From assembly GCF_003391055.1 (NCBI RefSeq), contig NZ_QUAJ01000014.1:1-64000 (forward strand): a stretch of DNA of 64,000 nt, in the 5' to 3' direction. Made by a program: the position numbers and the translations under genes. The notes below the pieces were generated by a model. That model was not told where the DNA came from. It worked only from the letters and a program-made list of their open reading frames with translations, and did not search any database. Every line of letters begins with the position of its first letter. Within the stretch, counting starts at the first letter, position 1. Shown here in pieces: positions 18,393-26,615 of the stretch. Origin of the DNA: Psychrilyobacter piezotolerans. Lineage in GTDB: Bacteria; Fusobacteriota; Fusobacteriia; Fusobacteriales; Fusobacteriaceae.

Positions 18393-18412
18393 GGGTAATT
18401 CATGAATTACCC
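18393..18412. repeat. Dispersed 20-bp palindrome GGGTAATTCATGAATTACCC
   Basis: A perfect palindrome in the 91-bp rbsK-rbsD spacer. Near copies occur at 42085-42104 and 50728-50747, and each has GTG-GCAAA-type repeat words close by (here CTTTGCCACCAATC at 18361). It looks like a small dispersed intergenic repeat family. Confidence 0.7.
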
Positions 18413-18423
18413 CTTCAATTTAC

Positions 18424-19332
18424 CTAAAATTTATAATTTACCACTTCATCCCATGTAGGCAGCGAACTCTGTGCTCCCTCTTTTGTTACTGTTATGGCTC
18501 CTACACGAGCCCCGAATTCCATAGCTTCCTCTATTTTTTTTCCTTCTGCCAGCATCCTGATAACTCCGCCGATAAATGAATCTCCTGCTGCTGTAGGATC
18601 TACTGCTTTCACTTTATGGATTCCTACTTTTACTACCTTATCTTTTCCTACAAAGACCGAACCATTTTTTCCCATGGTAACTATGAGATTTTTTACTCCC
18701 ATATCCATAAGTTTTTTAGCGGCCACTAATACCTCTTCCTGTGAATCTGCAGGCATCCCGCTGAGCAGCTCTAATTCGGTTTCATTGGGCACCAGGTAGT
18801 CTACATTTTTTATTATATCCATGGACAGCTTTTCAGCCGGGGCCGGATTAAGTATCGTGATTTTATTATATTCCTTTGATTTTTTCAGGATATATTCCAC
18901 AACATCTATAGGAATTTCCAGTTGAAGGAGAACTATATCTGCATTTTTTATCAGGTCTATATTTTTATCTATATCATCTGTACTTATCTCAAAATTAGCT
19001 CCCGGGACTACTATTATTGTATTGTCTGCGTTTTCATCTACCACTATTGAAGCTATCCCTGTATTTCTTTCACCTTTTTTTATACACCCTGTATTTACAT
19101 TGTTCTTTTTTAATCCCTCTATTAATATATCTCCATGGGAATCTTTCCCTACACAGCCAAACATAGTTACATCTCCACCTAATTTAGCTATGGCCACTGC
19201 CTGGTTGCCTCCTTTCCCTCCTGGAATCTGGAAAAAGCTTTTCCCAATAATTGTTTCTCCTAATTTAGGATGCCTTTCACTCATGGTAACCAAATCCATA
19301 TTGAGACTTCCAATTACTAATATTTTTTTCAT
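18424..19332 (-). CDS. rbsK: Ribokinase RbsK
   Basis: A 302-residue PfkB-family kinase that phosphorylates D-ribose to ribose 5-phosphate. The N-terminal GGKGGNQAVA motif is near residue 38 and the C-terminal catalytic DPTAAGDSFIGG motif holds the general base Asp near 249. It is the second gene after rbsR, with GGGAGGG before the ATG and an operator-like palindrome just upstream. Confidence 0.95.
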   Translation of the reverse strand: MKKILVIGSLNMDLVTMSERHPKLGETIIGKSFFQIPGGKGGNQAVAIAKLGGDVTMFGCVGKDSHGDILIEGLKKNNVNTGCIKKGERNTGIASIVVDENADNTIIVVPGANFEISTDDIDKNIDLIKNADIVLLQLEIPIDVVEYILKKSKEYNKITILNPAPAEKLSMDIIKNVDYLVPNETELELLSGMPADSQEEVLVAAKKLMDMGVKNLIVTMGKNGSVFVGKDKVVKVGIHKVKAVDPTAAGDSFIGGVIRMLAEGKKIEEAMEFGARVGAITVTKEGAQSSLPTWDEVVNYKF

Positions 19333-19342
19333 TTTCCCTCCC

Positions 19343-19356
19343 TGTAACCGCTTACA
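19343..19356. promoter_or_regulatory. RbsR operator-like site between rbsR and rbsK
   Basis: TGTAACCGCTTACA is the same 14-mer as at 20365-20378 and has the TGTAA-CG-TTACA form typical of LacI-family operators. It lies directly before the rbsK ribosome site, so it could block a weak internal promoter or act as an auxiliary site for looping. Confidence 0.7.
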
Positions 19357-19372
19357 TCTTATGTTAAAAAAT

Positions 19373-20344
19373 TTATTTTTTTATTTCCCCTGGAATTTTT
19401 ACGATCTTTCTGGATTTATCTCCATTTAATTTTCCCTTTAGGATATCTACTGCCTTTTCTCCAATAGATTTTACATCAAATTCTAAATAATCTATTTTTA
19501 CCCCAAAAATTTCAGCCATTTCCACCTCATCAAAACTGAATATCAGGATATTTTCTGAAATTTTAATATTATTTTCAATAAGCCCCTTTATAACTCCCAA
19601 GGTCATCATATTGTTGGCCACAAATAGTGCTTCAGGAAGCTTGTTATCCCTGATTATTTCGGTTATTATCTTATACCCTGATTCTATTTTATAATCACCA
19701 TAGTAGACTTTTTCCTCTAAGTTTTTTTCTCCCATGGCTATACTATAACCCTTTAATCTTTTAGTGGCTGTAGTGGTTCTTACAGGTCCCGAGATCATGG
19801 CTATATCACTTACCTTAGTCAATAGATATTTAGTTGCCTTATAGGCACCCTTTCTATTTTCTAAATATACCTTGGAAAAATTATCCCCTTCAATCTCTCT
19901 GTCTACAAGTACATAGGGAATTTTAAATTCATCCAGCCTGTTAAAATGTTTATAACTTGAATCTTTATCTTTTGCCACAGGGACTATTATAACTCCCTTT
20001 ACCCTTTGTTCTATCAGAGTTTCTATTACTCTTTTTTCTTTTTTTAGACTGCCGTAACTGTTTAAAAGGATTATATTTAAGTTTTCTTCCTCTATTTTTT
20101 CATAGATCCCTTTTATTATCTTTCCAAAAAAAGGGTTGTCCAGGTCCGGTATCACCACTCCTATAGTATTCGTTTCCTTCTTAGCTAAATTTTGAGCTGT
20201 TATATTGGGTCTGTAATTTTTAGCCTTTATCACTTCTAAGACTATTTTTCTCGTCTCTTCTCTCACCGAAGTGGAGTTATTTATAACCCTCGACACTGTG
20301 GCTGTGGAGACACCTGCTAGTTGTGCTATATCTTTTATCCTCAT
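19373..20344 (-). CDS. rbsR: LacI-family repressor of the ribose operon, RbsR
   Basis: A 323-residue LacI/GalR repressor with an N-terminal HTH (IKDIAQLAGVSTATVSRVIN) and hinge, then a periplasmic-binding-protein-like sensor domain with VIPDLDNPFF. ATG 20344 is chosen for its GAGGAG ribosome site; a longer frame to 20410 would contain the promoter. It is the first gene of the operon it probably controls, so it is autoregulated. Confidence 0.92.
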   Translation of the reverse strand: MRIKDIAQLAGVSTATVSRVINNSTSVREETRKIVLEVIKAKNYRPNITAQNLAKKETNTIGVVIPDLDNPFFGKIIKGIYEKIEEENLNIILLNSYGSLKKEKRVIETLIEQRVKGVIIVPVAKDKDSSYKHFNRLDEFKIPYVLVDREIEGDNFSKVYLENRKGAYKATKYLLTKVSDIAMISGPVRTTTATKRLKGYSIAMGEKNLEEKVYYGDYKIESGYKIITEIIRDNKLPEALFVANNMMTLGVIKGLIENNIKISENILIFSFDEVEMAEIFGVKIDYLEFDVKSIGEKAVDILKGKLNGDKSRKIVKIPGEIKK

Positions 20345-20364
20345 TCTGTTCTCCTCATTTATAT

Positions 20365-20410
20365 TGTAACCGCTTACATATGTTATACACCATTGTAACA
20401 TGTTTGTCAA
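20365..20410 (-). promoter_or_regulatory. rbs promoter with overlapping downstream operator
   Basis: TTGACA (20405-20410) and TATAAC (20382-20387) are 17 bp apart; operator TGTAACCGCTTACA (20365-20378) follows the -10 by 3 bp and would cover the transcription start. This is the classical LacI-type repression layout. Confidence 0.85.
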
Positions 20411-20462
20411 ACGATTTAAAAGTTTTATTTTGGAACGTTGCAGGTATAATTTTCTAGATAAT

Positions 20463-20502
20463 AAAAAAAGATAAAAATTAATATTAATTTTTATCTTTTT
20501 TT
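20463..20502. terminator. 40-bp perfect palindromic bidirectional terminator
   Basis: Twenty-base arms, A7 at one end and T7 at the other, sit between the rbs promoter and the mgsA stop. It ends mgsA transcription on the minus strand just before the rbs promoter and would equally stop plus-strand transcription. Confidence 0.85.
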
Positions 20503-20503
20503 A

Positions 20504-20872
20504 TTACTTTTTCATCCCCTTAATTAAAAGGTTGGCTGTAGCCGTATTTGTAGCTACTGGTATCTTGTGAACATCACATAACCTTATAAGAGCCTGTACA
20601 TCCGGTTCATGGGGCTGGGAGGTAAGGGGATCTCTGAAGAAAAATATTGCCTCTATCTCATCTGTTGCAATAAGTGCCCCTACCTGCTGGTCTCCTCCAA
20701 TTGGTCCCGATTGAAATCTCATAACCTCCAAATCTGTAGCTTGTATGATCCTTCCTCCGGTAGTTCCTGTACTGACTAAACTATGTTTAGAAAAGAATTC
20801 CCTGTGCTCCTTCACAAAATCCACTAATTCATCTTTTTTCCTGTCATGGGCTACTAATGCTATTTTTTTCAT
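20504..20872 (-). CDS. mgsA: Methylglyoxal synthase
   Basis: A 122-residue enzyme that converts dihydroxyacetone phosphate to methylglyoxal and phosphate, a bypass that relieves sugar-phosphate stress. The family segments [21 protein letters not shown] (with the catalytic aspartate) and [14 protein letters not shown] are all intact. Its place beside large sugar-catabolic operons is sensible because fast sugar uptake raises triose phosphate. It appears monocistronic, with a terminator directly behind it, and diverges from the ArsC-family gene. Confidence 0.95.
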   Translation of the reverse strand: MKKIALVAHDRKKDELVDFVKEHREFFSKHSLVSTGTTGGRIIQATDLEVMRFQSGPIGGDQQVGALIATDEIEAIFFFRDPLTSQPHEPDVQALIRLCDVHKIPVATNTATANLLIKGMKK

Positions 20873-20975
20873 TTTATACCTCCCCTAAAAATATTATCTT
20901 TCTTAAGATAGAGTTTAACATTTTTTTATCTTTGTAGTAAAATATAATAATTATATTAATATGAGGAGTCAGCCT

Positions 20976-21308
20976 ATGATACAGATATTTGGAATGAAAA
21001 ACTGTAATGACACAAAGAAAGCCATAAGATTTTTTAAGGATAGAAAAATTAATGTTCAATTTATCAACCTCAAGGAAAAGGAGATCTCCAAAGGAGAGTT
21101 GAAGAGTATAACAAAAACTTTTGATATTGAGGAGCTGCTGGATAGAGAGGGGAAGGAATTTAAAAAGCGTAATTTAGAATACTATGTATTTGATACGCTG
21201 GAATTATTGATGGAATCTCCTGAACTCTTTAAAACCCCCATTCTCAGAGAGAAAGACAGAGTAAGTCTAGGATATCAGCCTGAGATATGGAAGGAATGGA
21301 TAAAATAA
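20976..21308 (+). CDS. ArsC/Spx-family thioredoxin-fold protein
   Basis: A 110-residue protein of the ArsC/Spx/YffB family. The N-terminal active-site loop is GMKNCNDTKKA with C10 but threonine at the fourth position (C-N-D-T), so it is not a CXXC Spx. The TPILREKDRVSLGY segment near 85-98 holds the arginine conserved in arsenate reductases. Start ATG 20976 is used because GAGGAG precedes it. It is monocistronic. Arsenate reduction is possible but no ars genes are near; a redox-control role is equally open. Confidence 0.85.
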   Translation: MIQIFGMKNCNDTKKAIRFFKDRKINVQFINLKEKEISKGELKSITKTFDIEELLDREGKEFKKRNLEYYVFDTLELLMESPELFKTPILREKDRVSLGYQPEIWKEWIK

Positions 21309-21310
21309 CA

Positions 21311-21336
21311 AAAAGTGTCGCATTTGCGGCACTTTT
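21311..21336. terminator. Bidirectional terminator between convergent genes
   Basis: AAAAGTGTCGC and GCGGCACTTTT form an 11-bp stem (one G-U pair) with an ATTT-type loop between the ArsC-family gene and the convergent phosphoesterase gene. Confidence 0.8.
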
Positions 21337-21376
21337 CGTGGTTCTGTCTCATATTTACAACTTTTTCTTCTTAAAT

Positions 21377-23368
21377 TTATCTTTTTGTTATTGTACCATT
21401 TTTAATATCTAAGGTGAAATTTTCACTCGGAAGATCTGTAGAAAATTTTAACATAATAGAAAAAATACCATTAAACCTTTTTTGGAAAACATTTGATATA
21501 CTGTTTTCCCCAGAAACTTTATTGTCTTCATAAACAAGTTTGATGTCAGTATCTGAAAGAACTTTAGATAGAAGTTTATATTGCTCAATTCTCCTAAGAG
21601 AGATATCTTTTAAAGCCAGGGAATCCGCATTTCTTAGTTTATAAAAATCAGTTATAAGGTCAAATCCACTCCAGTTTTCATAGTCTTCCAAAGATTCGTC
21701 TTTATTTAACAGATTCTCAGCTTTATCTTCTGCATTCACCCATTCAGGGGTATTTTTAAAGTCAACGTTACTCCATTGATCAAGACTTATTTCTGTTTCT
21801 AATTGTGAAAGGATAAGCATCTCTTTTCCATTGAGTTTAAAAATCATCTCTTTAATATCTTCTGGCCATTCCTTTGGTAGGAAACGAAGCCTAACCAATT
21901 CTTTAATGTGCCACTCACTAAATTCATAATAATTTTTGGAAGTTAAGATATCTTTATTCCAGATATTATCATACCCTAATTTATCTAAATAATCGTATTC
22001 TGTCTGGTAATACTCAAATAATTCATCGAATCTAGGAACTTCATCTAACATTATGGTATCTACATCTATTGTATTTTTATCCTTAACAGTAAGGACTTTA
22101 TAAGCTGGAATATAAGCTGAAAGAGAAGGACTTTGGACGTTAAAAATAAATTCATCGTCAGAATATTTTTTCATTCCAGTATCATTAAAATGCATATGTC
22201 CTGCAACATTTACTTTAATTCCTATTTCAGCTAAAATTTTAGAGGTAGTTTCTTTTGGATTCCTTTTTAATTGAAAATTTCCAATACCGAATATATCCTC
22301 TATCTCTTCAGCTGCATCATTATAAAAATCGACTGCTGGAAAATGTCCTGTTGTTATAAGTACCTTATTGTTTTTTTCAGCTCTTTTAGCTACATCTTTC
22401 ATCCAAGTAATTAAATGACTTTTATGGGTGATTACTGCATTAAACCCAGCATTCCCTGATCCATTAAAATTAGAACCATTTTCAGGATTATTATCTACAG
22501 GAGTTTCTTTTGGAATATAGACATTGGAATCAACTACTAAAAGCCAAACACCTTCTGTAGGTTCCACTAAATATGAACCATCTGGAACTAAGTATTCTTT
22601 TCCTACTAAATTCTCCTCGGATCCACGTTGACTTATAAGATAACTTCTTTTAGATAGATTAGATTCTTTCACTGCTTTTTCAAAGGAGTAATTATCTCCA
22701 TTATAGGTTGAAAAAGGGGTTTCCCAATAGATCATTTGCTCTTGAGGATAAAGACCATATTTTCCCACTTCATTGAAGAGTCCCTCATATCCCATAAATT
22801 TAACTTCCTCTGAAACAATAGGAGGATTAGATAAATTATCTTTCTTATACATACCATTACTGCTGATTGGTTGTTTTTGTCCATTAGCTCCTAAATAATC
22901 CTTTTTTCCTCCTGGAATTTCAAAAGGTCTTGCTGGATCATGATTTCCAAAGGTAATTAAAAACTCCATCCCATATTTTTTTGAATAATCGTCTAAGATT
23001 TTTTTGAATCCTCTTACATTGATAGGTTGACCATCATCTGAAAAATCTCCTGGGAAAACAACATATTTAATCCCTTTATCTTTAATATCATCCAAAGCTG
23101 CAATAAATGCAAAATAATTTTCATTAAATAATCTAGTAGAATTAAGTTGTGACTCCATAGTTCTTATGGTTGCAGATTTTTCAGTGGTTTTACTATAAAT
23201 TCCTTTAAAGCTCTCATCTTGAAATTCAGCATAAACATCATGGAAATGGACATCTGGCATAAATGCAATTTTTACTTCTGAACTGGTTTTGTTCAAAAAA
23301 TTAGGGTCTTTAGTTTTACAGCCTACCAGGGTTAAAAGTAGGCAAAATAAGATGAAAAATTTTTTCAT
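21377..23368 (-). CDS. Calcineurin-like metallophosphoesterase lipoprotein
   Basis: A 663-residue lipoprotein with lipobox LVGC (acylated C17). A metallophosphoesterase domain occupies about residues 30-430: the first metal motif is the aspartate/histidine in MPDVHFHD near 38, followed by FPGDFSDDG near 121, TFGNHDPAR near 141, TGHFPAVD and VAGHMHFND near 395. The last 230 residues are a helical extension of unknown function. Substrate could be nucleotides or phosphoesters outside the inner membrane. It appears monocistronic, read towards the terminator it shares with the ArsC-family gene. Confidence 0.88.
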   Translation of the reverse strand: MKKFFILFCLLLTLVGCKTKDPNFLNKTSSEVKIAFMPDVHFHDVYAEFQDESFKGIYSKTTEKSATIRTMESQLNSTRLFNENYFAFIAALDDIKDKGIKYVVFPGDFSDDGQPINVRGFKKILDDYSKKYGMEFLITFGNHDPARPFEIPGGKKDYLGANGQKQPISSNGMYKKDNLSNPPIVSEEVKFMGYEGLFNEVGKYGLYPQEQMIYWETPFSTYNGDNYSFEKAVKESNLSKRSYLISQRGSEENLVGKEYLVPDGSYLVEPTEGVWLLVVDSNVYIPKETPVDNNPENGSNFNGSGNAGFNAVITHKSHLITWMKDVAKRAEKNNKVLITTGHFPAVDFYNDAAEEIEDIFGIGNFQLKRNPKETTSKILAEIGIKVNVAGHMHFNDTGMKKYSDDEFIFNVQSPSLSAYIPAYKVLTVKDKNTIDVDTIMLDEVPRFDELFEYYQTEYDYLDKLGYDNIWNKDILTSKNYYEFSEWHIKELVRLRFLPKEWPEDIKEMIFKLNGKEMLILSQLETEISLDQWSNVDFKNTPEWVNAEDKAENLLNKDESLEDYENWSGFDLITDFYKLRNADSLALKDISLRRIEQYKLLSKVLSDTDIKLVYEDNKVSGENSISNVFQKRFNGIFSIMLKFSTDLPSENFTLDIKNGTITKR

Positions 23369-23492
23369 AGTTGATTTCCTCCATTTTAAATTTTAAAATT
23401 TAATAATTTTTACATCACAAAATTAGCACCTTTTTATAATATGATTTTTTTACGTGGTAATTCCTAAATTTAAAGATAAAGTGTTCATAAAC

Positions 23493-23551
23493 AGACACTC
23501 TTAATATAAAATTGTTTTTGTTATAACAAAAATTCTATACTAAGAGTGTCT
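23493..23551 (-). terminator. Long stem-loop terminator after iolJ
   Basis: AGACACTCTTA (23493-23503) pairs with TAAGAGTGTCT (23541-23551), and an inner TTTTTGTTATAACAAAAA palindrome extends the stem. A T-rich tail flanks it on the plus side. It closes the inositol operon. Confidence 0.7.
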
Positions 23552-23581
23552 ATTTTTTTATTTATTTTTGTACAAGTCGAG

Positions 23582-24418
23582 TTAATAAGATGTTTTTTTA
23601 AACCCTAATAATTTATATTTTTCTAAAATAACTCCCTCTATATCTTTCATAGGTTTTTCAAATAATTTTATCCTGTCAAATTCTTCAGTATTGAACTGTG
23701 ATTTTAAACTTTTTCCAAAAGTCATTCGAACAGCTGTTCCTATGTTTACCTTCTTTACAGTTGTTTTAGCAAGTTGAATCAGGTCTTTGTTTTTTACTCC
23801 TGTAGAACCGTGAATTACAAGGGGAACATCCAATTTTTTTTCTATATCATTTAAAAGTTCATAGTTAATCACGGCTTCCTGGCCGGTCATCCTGTGAAGG
23901 GTTCCCACCGCTACCGCTAAAATATCTACTTTTGTTTCATCATAAAATATCTTAGCTTCTTCCACATCTGTATATTTCCCCTGAATTTTTATGTTTGGGT
24001 CACTGTATCCCACCGATCCTATCTCACCTTCAACACTTACATTATATTTCTTAGCAAACTGAACTATCCTGGATGTATTTTCAATATTTTCATTGAGGGG
24101 AAGATTAGAACCGTCATACATAACGGATGTATATCCGGATTTGACAGCTTCTTCTATCTCTTCCATAGACTTTGCGTGATCCAAGTGGATGCAGATGGGT
24201 ATATCATAATCTTCACCGATAGATTTAAGCAAATTGCATAAATTTCTAGAACCCATATGCATAACAGCATCTCTATTTGTCATCAAAACAGCAGGAGCTC
24301 CCAGGGAAGATGCCACATCTAATACCACTTTAGTATCCTCATAACCATATACATTAAAGGCTGGAACCGCTTGATTTTCACCTAATTCATCTATTATTTT
24401 TTTTAAGGTAACTAGCAT
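23582..24418 (-). CDS. iolJ: Class II aldolase, probable 6-phospho-5-dehydro-2-deoxy-D-gluconate aldolase IolJ
   Basis: A 278-residue class II (zinc) aldolase of the fructose-bisphosphate aldolase family. Zinc ligands are in HLDHAKS near residue 80 and the HGSTG loop near 206; GEIGSVGYSD near 133 is the typical catalytic loop. In the last position of the inositol operon it should split 2-deoxy-5-keto-gluconate 6-phosphate into DHAP and malonate semialdehyde. The iol context favours IolJ over a general FBP aldolase. Confidence 0.9.
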   Translation of the reverse strand: MLVTLKKIIDELGENQAVPAFNVYGYEDTKVVLDVASSLGAPAVLMTNRDAVMHMGSRNLCNLLKSIGEDYDIPICIHLDHAKSMEEIEEAVKSGYTSVMYDGSNLPLNENIENTSRIVQFAKKYNVSVEGEIGSVGYSDPNIKIQGKYTDVEEAKIFYDETKVDILAVAVGTLHRMTGQEAVINYELLNDIEKKLDVPLVIHGSTGVKNKDLIQLAKTTVKKVNIGTAVRMTFGKSLKSQFNTEEFDRIKLFEKPMKDIEGVILEKYKLLGFKKTSY

Positions 24419-24426
24419 ATTTCCTC

Positions 24427-25437
24427 CTATCCTCTGGCAACCATTTCTCCAAATTCAGCTTTTTTAAGATCTATAAAATTTTGGATTTCATCTGCAGTGG
24501 GCATATCCTCTGAACAACTGTGACTTGCTACCAGCATAGCAGCAGAAGCACTTCCAAACTCCAATGCATCGATGATATCCCAACCCTCCATTAATCCATA
24601 GATAAATGCAGAAGCATATGCGTCTCCTCCGCCAAAGGATTTAAGCAGTTTTACCGGAAAGGGCTTGATCTTGTAGGATGAATTTTCAGTATAAGCGACG
24701 GATCCTTCTTTCCCATGTTTTATAACAACAATTTTATTTTCATAAGCTAACCATCTATTAGCAATTGCTATATCACTTTTATCTTCAAAGTTAGCAATCC
24801 CTTCCATCAGTTCAAATTCTTCCTTAGAACCTATTATCAGGTCACTTAACCTTCCTATCAATGAATAATAGATTGCCACTTCCTCTTTAGATTTCCAGGT
24901 ATAGCTCCTATAATCCACATCAAATATCACAATAGTTCCATGTTTTTTAGCGTATTCTACCGCTGTGAAACAGGCTTCCCTTGATGGGCTGGCCGATAGA
25001 GCTGTCCCGGATACAACAATTGCTTTAGCATTTTTAATATACTCTTCCGAAACTTCGCTGGATTCCAGCATAAGATCGGCAATACCATTTCTATACATCA
25101 GTATAGAACTTTCAGTTGGACTTTTTATTTCAGTAAATGTGAGCCCCAGAGATTCACCATTTTTACAAGTTGCTACCTCTGTTGTATCTATATTATTTTC
25201 TTCGAAATAATTGGTAACAAATTTTCCAAAACTGTCATCTGAAACTTTTCCGATAAATCCTACTTTTTTGCCAAGTCTTGAAAGACCTACTGCTATATTT
25301 GCAGGTGATCCTCCAACATACTTATTAAAATTTTTACTCTCCTCCAAGGGTTTATGAATATCTGTAGGATTGAAATCTATTGCAACTCTTCCAATAGGGA
25401 TGATGTCCATAGGTCTGTTTTGATCAAATTTTAACAT
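24427..25437 (-). CDS. iolC: 5-dehydro-2-deoxygluconokinase IolC
   Basis: A 336-residue PfkB-family kinase that phosphorylates 5-dehydro-2-deoxy-D-gluconate, the product of IolB. The glycine motif GGSPANIAVG is near residue 42 and the catalytic FGGGDAYASA segment near 266 includes the general base Asp. The N-terminal MDIIPIGRVAIDF segment matches IolC. Here the kinase stands alone; the fused DUF2090 domain of some IolC proteins is absent. It ends 9 bp before iolJ starts. Confidence 0.93.
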   Translation of the reverse strand: MLKFDQNRPMDIIPIGRVAIDFNPTDIHKPLEESKNFNKYVGGSPANIAVGLSRLGKKVGFIGKVSDDSFGKFVTNYFEENNIDTTEVATCKNGESLGLTFTEIKSPTESSILMYRNGIADLMLESSEVSEEYIKNAKAIVVSGTALSASPSREACFTAVEYAKKHGTIVIFDVDYRSYTWKSKEEVAIYYSLIGRLSDLIIGSKEEFELMEGIANFEDKSDIAIANRWLAYENKIVVIKHGKEGSVAYTENSSYKIKPFPVKLLKSFGGGDAYASAFIYGLMEGWDIIDALEFGSASAAMLVASHSCSEDMPTADEIQNFIDLKKAEFGEMVARG

Positions 25438-25452
25438 AATTTCCTCCAGTTT

Positions 25453-26526
25453 TTATCTGACTATAAGCATGTATCCCCTAATGATTGAAACCAGTTCATC
25501 ATACCCTTCACTGAATTGAAGCAGAGTTTTTGTTACTGCTCCATAATTATCAAATTCTTTCTCTTCCATTCCCTCCGGAAGGTAAGCCTTTTTGAAGTCA
25601 TCAAACTTATAGAGAAGTTCATCTATTATCTCAGGTGCTACTGAATCACCAATTCTATCCTTCACCTCTATATTTGAACTGTTGAATCTCTTCTGCCATT
25701 TATACGGGATAGTCTCCAGTATATCTCCTCCAATAAATTGAGACCACTGATGATGGTTTCTGTAAGCTGCCGCCAGGAGCTTAGTTTTATATCCTCTTTC
25801 CTGGAATATATTATAGGCATTTTTCATTACAGCGACACCGGCCCATTCAAGATATTCCGGGTTTGTAATTATATGATCTCTATTGGCTACATCTTTTAAC
25901 CAGTCATCTACCCTTCCAACCATGATGGTACACACAGGATTTATGTGACTGTTGTCCAATCCATCTTCTTCTCTTCTATTAAGACCTCTTTCTACTGCTT
26001 CAGCTACAGCTATAGCCTGTGGAACGGTAAAACTAACCGTAGCATTGATGCTTACCCCTCTATATGTAGCCTCTTCAAAGGCTCTTATTCCTGCACTTGT
26101 AGCCGGAATTTTTACCTGGATATTTTCAGCAAGATCGTTGAAGTGGAGAGCCTGTTCTGTAAGAAGTTCTGAATTTCTATAATATTTAGTATTTGTCTGG
26201 ATAGAGATCCTACCCCTCCCTGTCTCAGGATCAAAAACAGGTTTTAGGAGTTTAGCTCCTTCCACGGCCATATTTTCAATGAGTACCCAGGCAATCTCAT
26301 CCTCTGTTGCCTCTGGATTATTGGCAATGAGTTCTTTTACCTGATTCTCATAGTTTTCAAGCTCTGCCTTTAATACATTTTTAACTATCACGGGATTTGT
26401 AGTTGCTCCTACAGCACCATTTTCTATTGCATAGGATAATTCATCTATAGAACAAGAATCATTCCAATAATCTGTTTTAGTAGTAAGAGCCATCTCATGA
26501 AGCGGTCCCCTGTATTTTTTTTCCAT
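25453..26526 (-). CDS. Large transaldolase-family protein within the inositol operon
   Basis: A 357-residue transaldolase-fold protein, much longer than the FSA-type copies at 1911 and 12758. TTNPVIV is near residue 43 and the probable Schiff-base lysine is in IQVKIPAT near 137; SFTVPQAIAVAEA and MVGRVDDW segments follow. It sits between iolA and iolC with its own GGGGAG ribosome site. Inositol breakdown through IolJ does not need a transaldolase, so this enzyme is the odd member of the operon. It may act on a related deoxy-keto-sugar phosphate or link inositol to pentose phosphates. Substrate is unknown. Confidence 0.85.
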   Translation of the reverse strand: MEKKYRGPLHEMALTTKTDYWNDSCSIDELSYAIENGAVGATTNPVIVKNVLKAELENYENQVKELIANNPEATEDEIAWVLIENMAVEGAKLLKPVFDPETGRGRISIQTNTKYYRNSELLTEQALHFNDLAENIQVKIPATSAGIRAFEEATYRGVSINATVSFTVPQAIAVAEAVERGLNRREEDGLDNSHINPVCTIMVGRVDDWLKDVANRDHIITNPEYLEWAGVAVMKNAYNIFQERGYKTKLLAAAYRNHHQWSQFIGGDILETIPYKWQKRFNSSNIEVKDRIGDSVAPEIIDELLYKFDDFKKAYLPEGMEEKEFDNYGAVTKTLLQFSEGYDELVSIIRGYMLIVR

Positions 26527-26544
26527 CTTCTCCCCCTCAATGGA

Positions 26545-26601
26545 ACCCGCTTAATATTTTGGATTCCATTTTACAGTTATTTTTTATTAAATTTCAGTTG
26601 T
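26545..26601 (-). repeat. Decayed duplicate of the 3' end of iolA
   Basis: The spacer between iolA and the transaldolase holds a ~57-bp imperfect copy (shared core GGATTCCATTTT and TTATTAAATTT) of the last codons of iolA (26619-26676). A shorter third echo, ATAGTTATTTTTTATTAA, is at 26602-26619. It is not a separate gene. Confidence 0.75.
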
Positions 26602-26615
26602 ATAGTTATTTTTTA

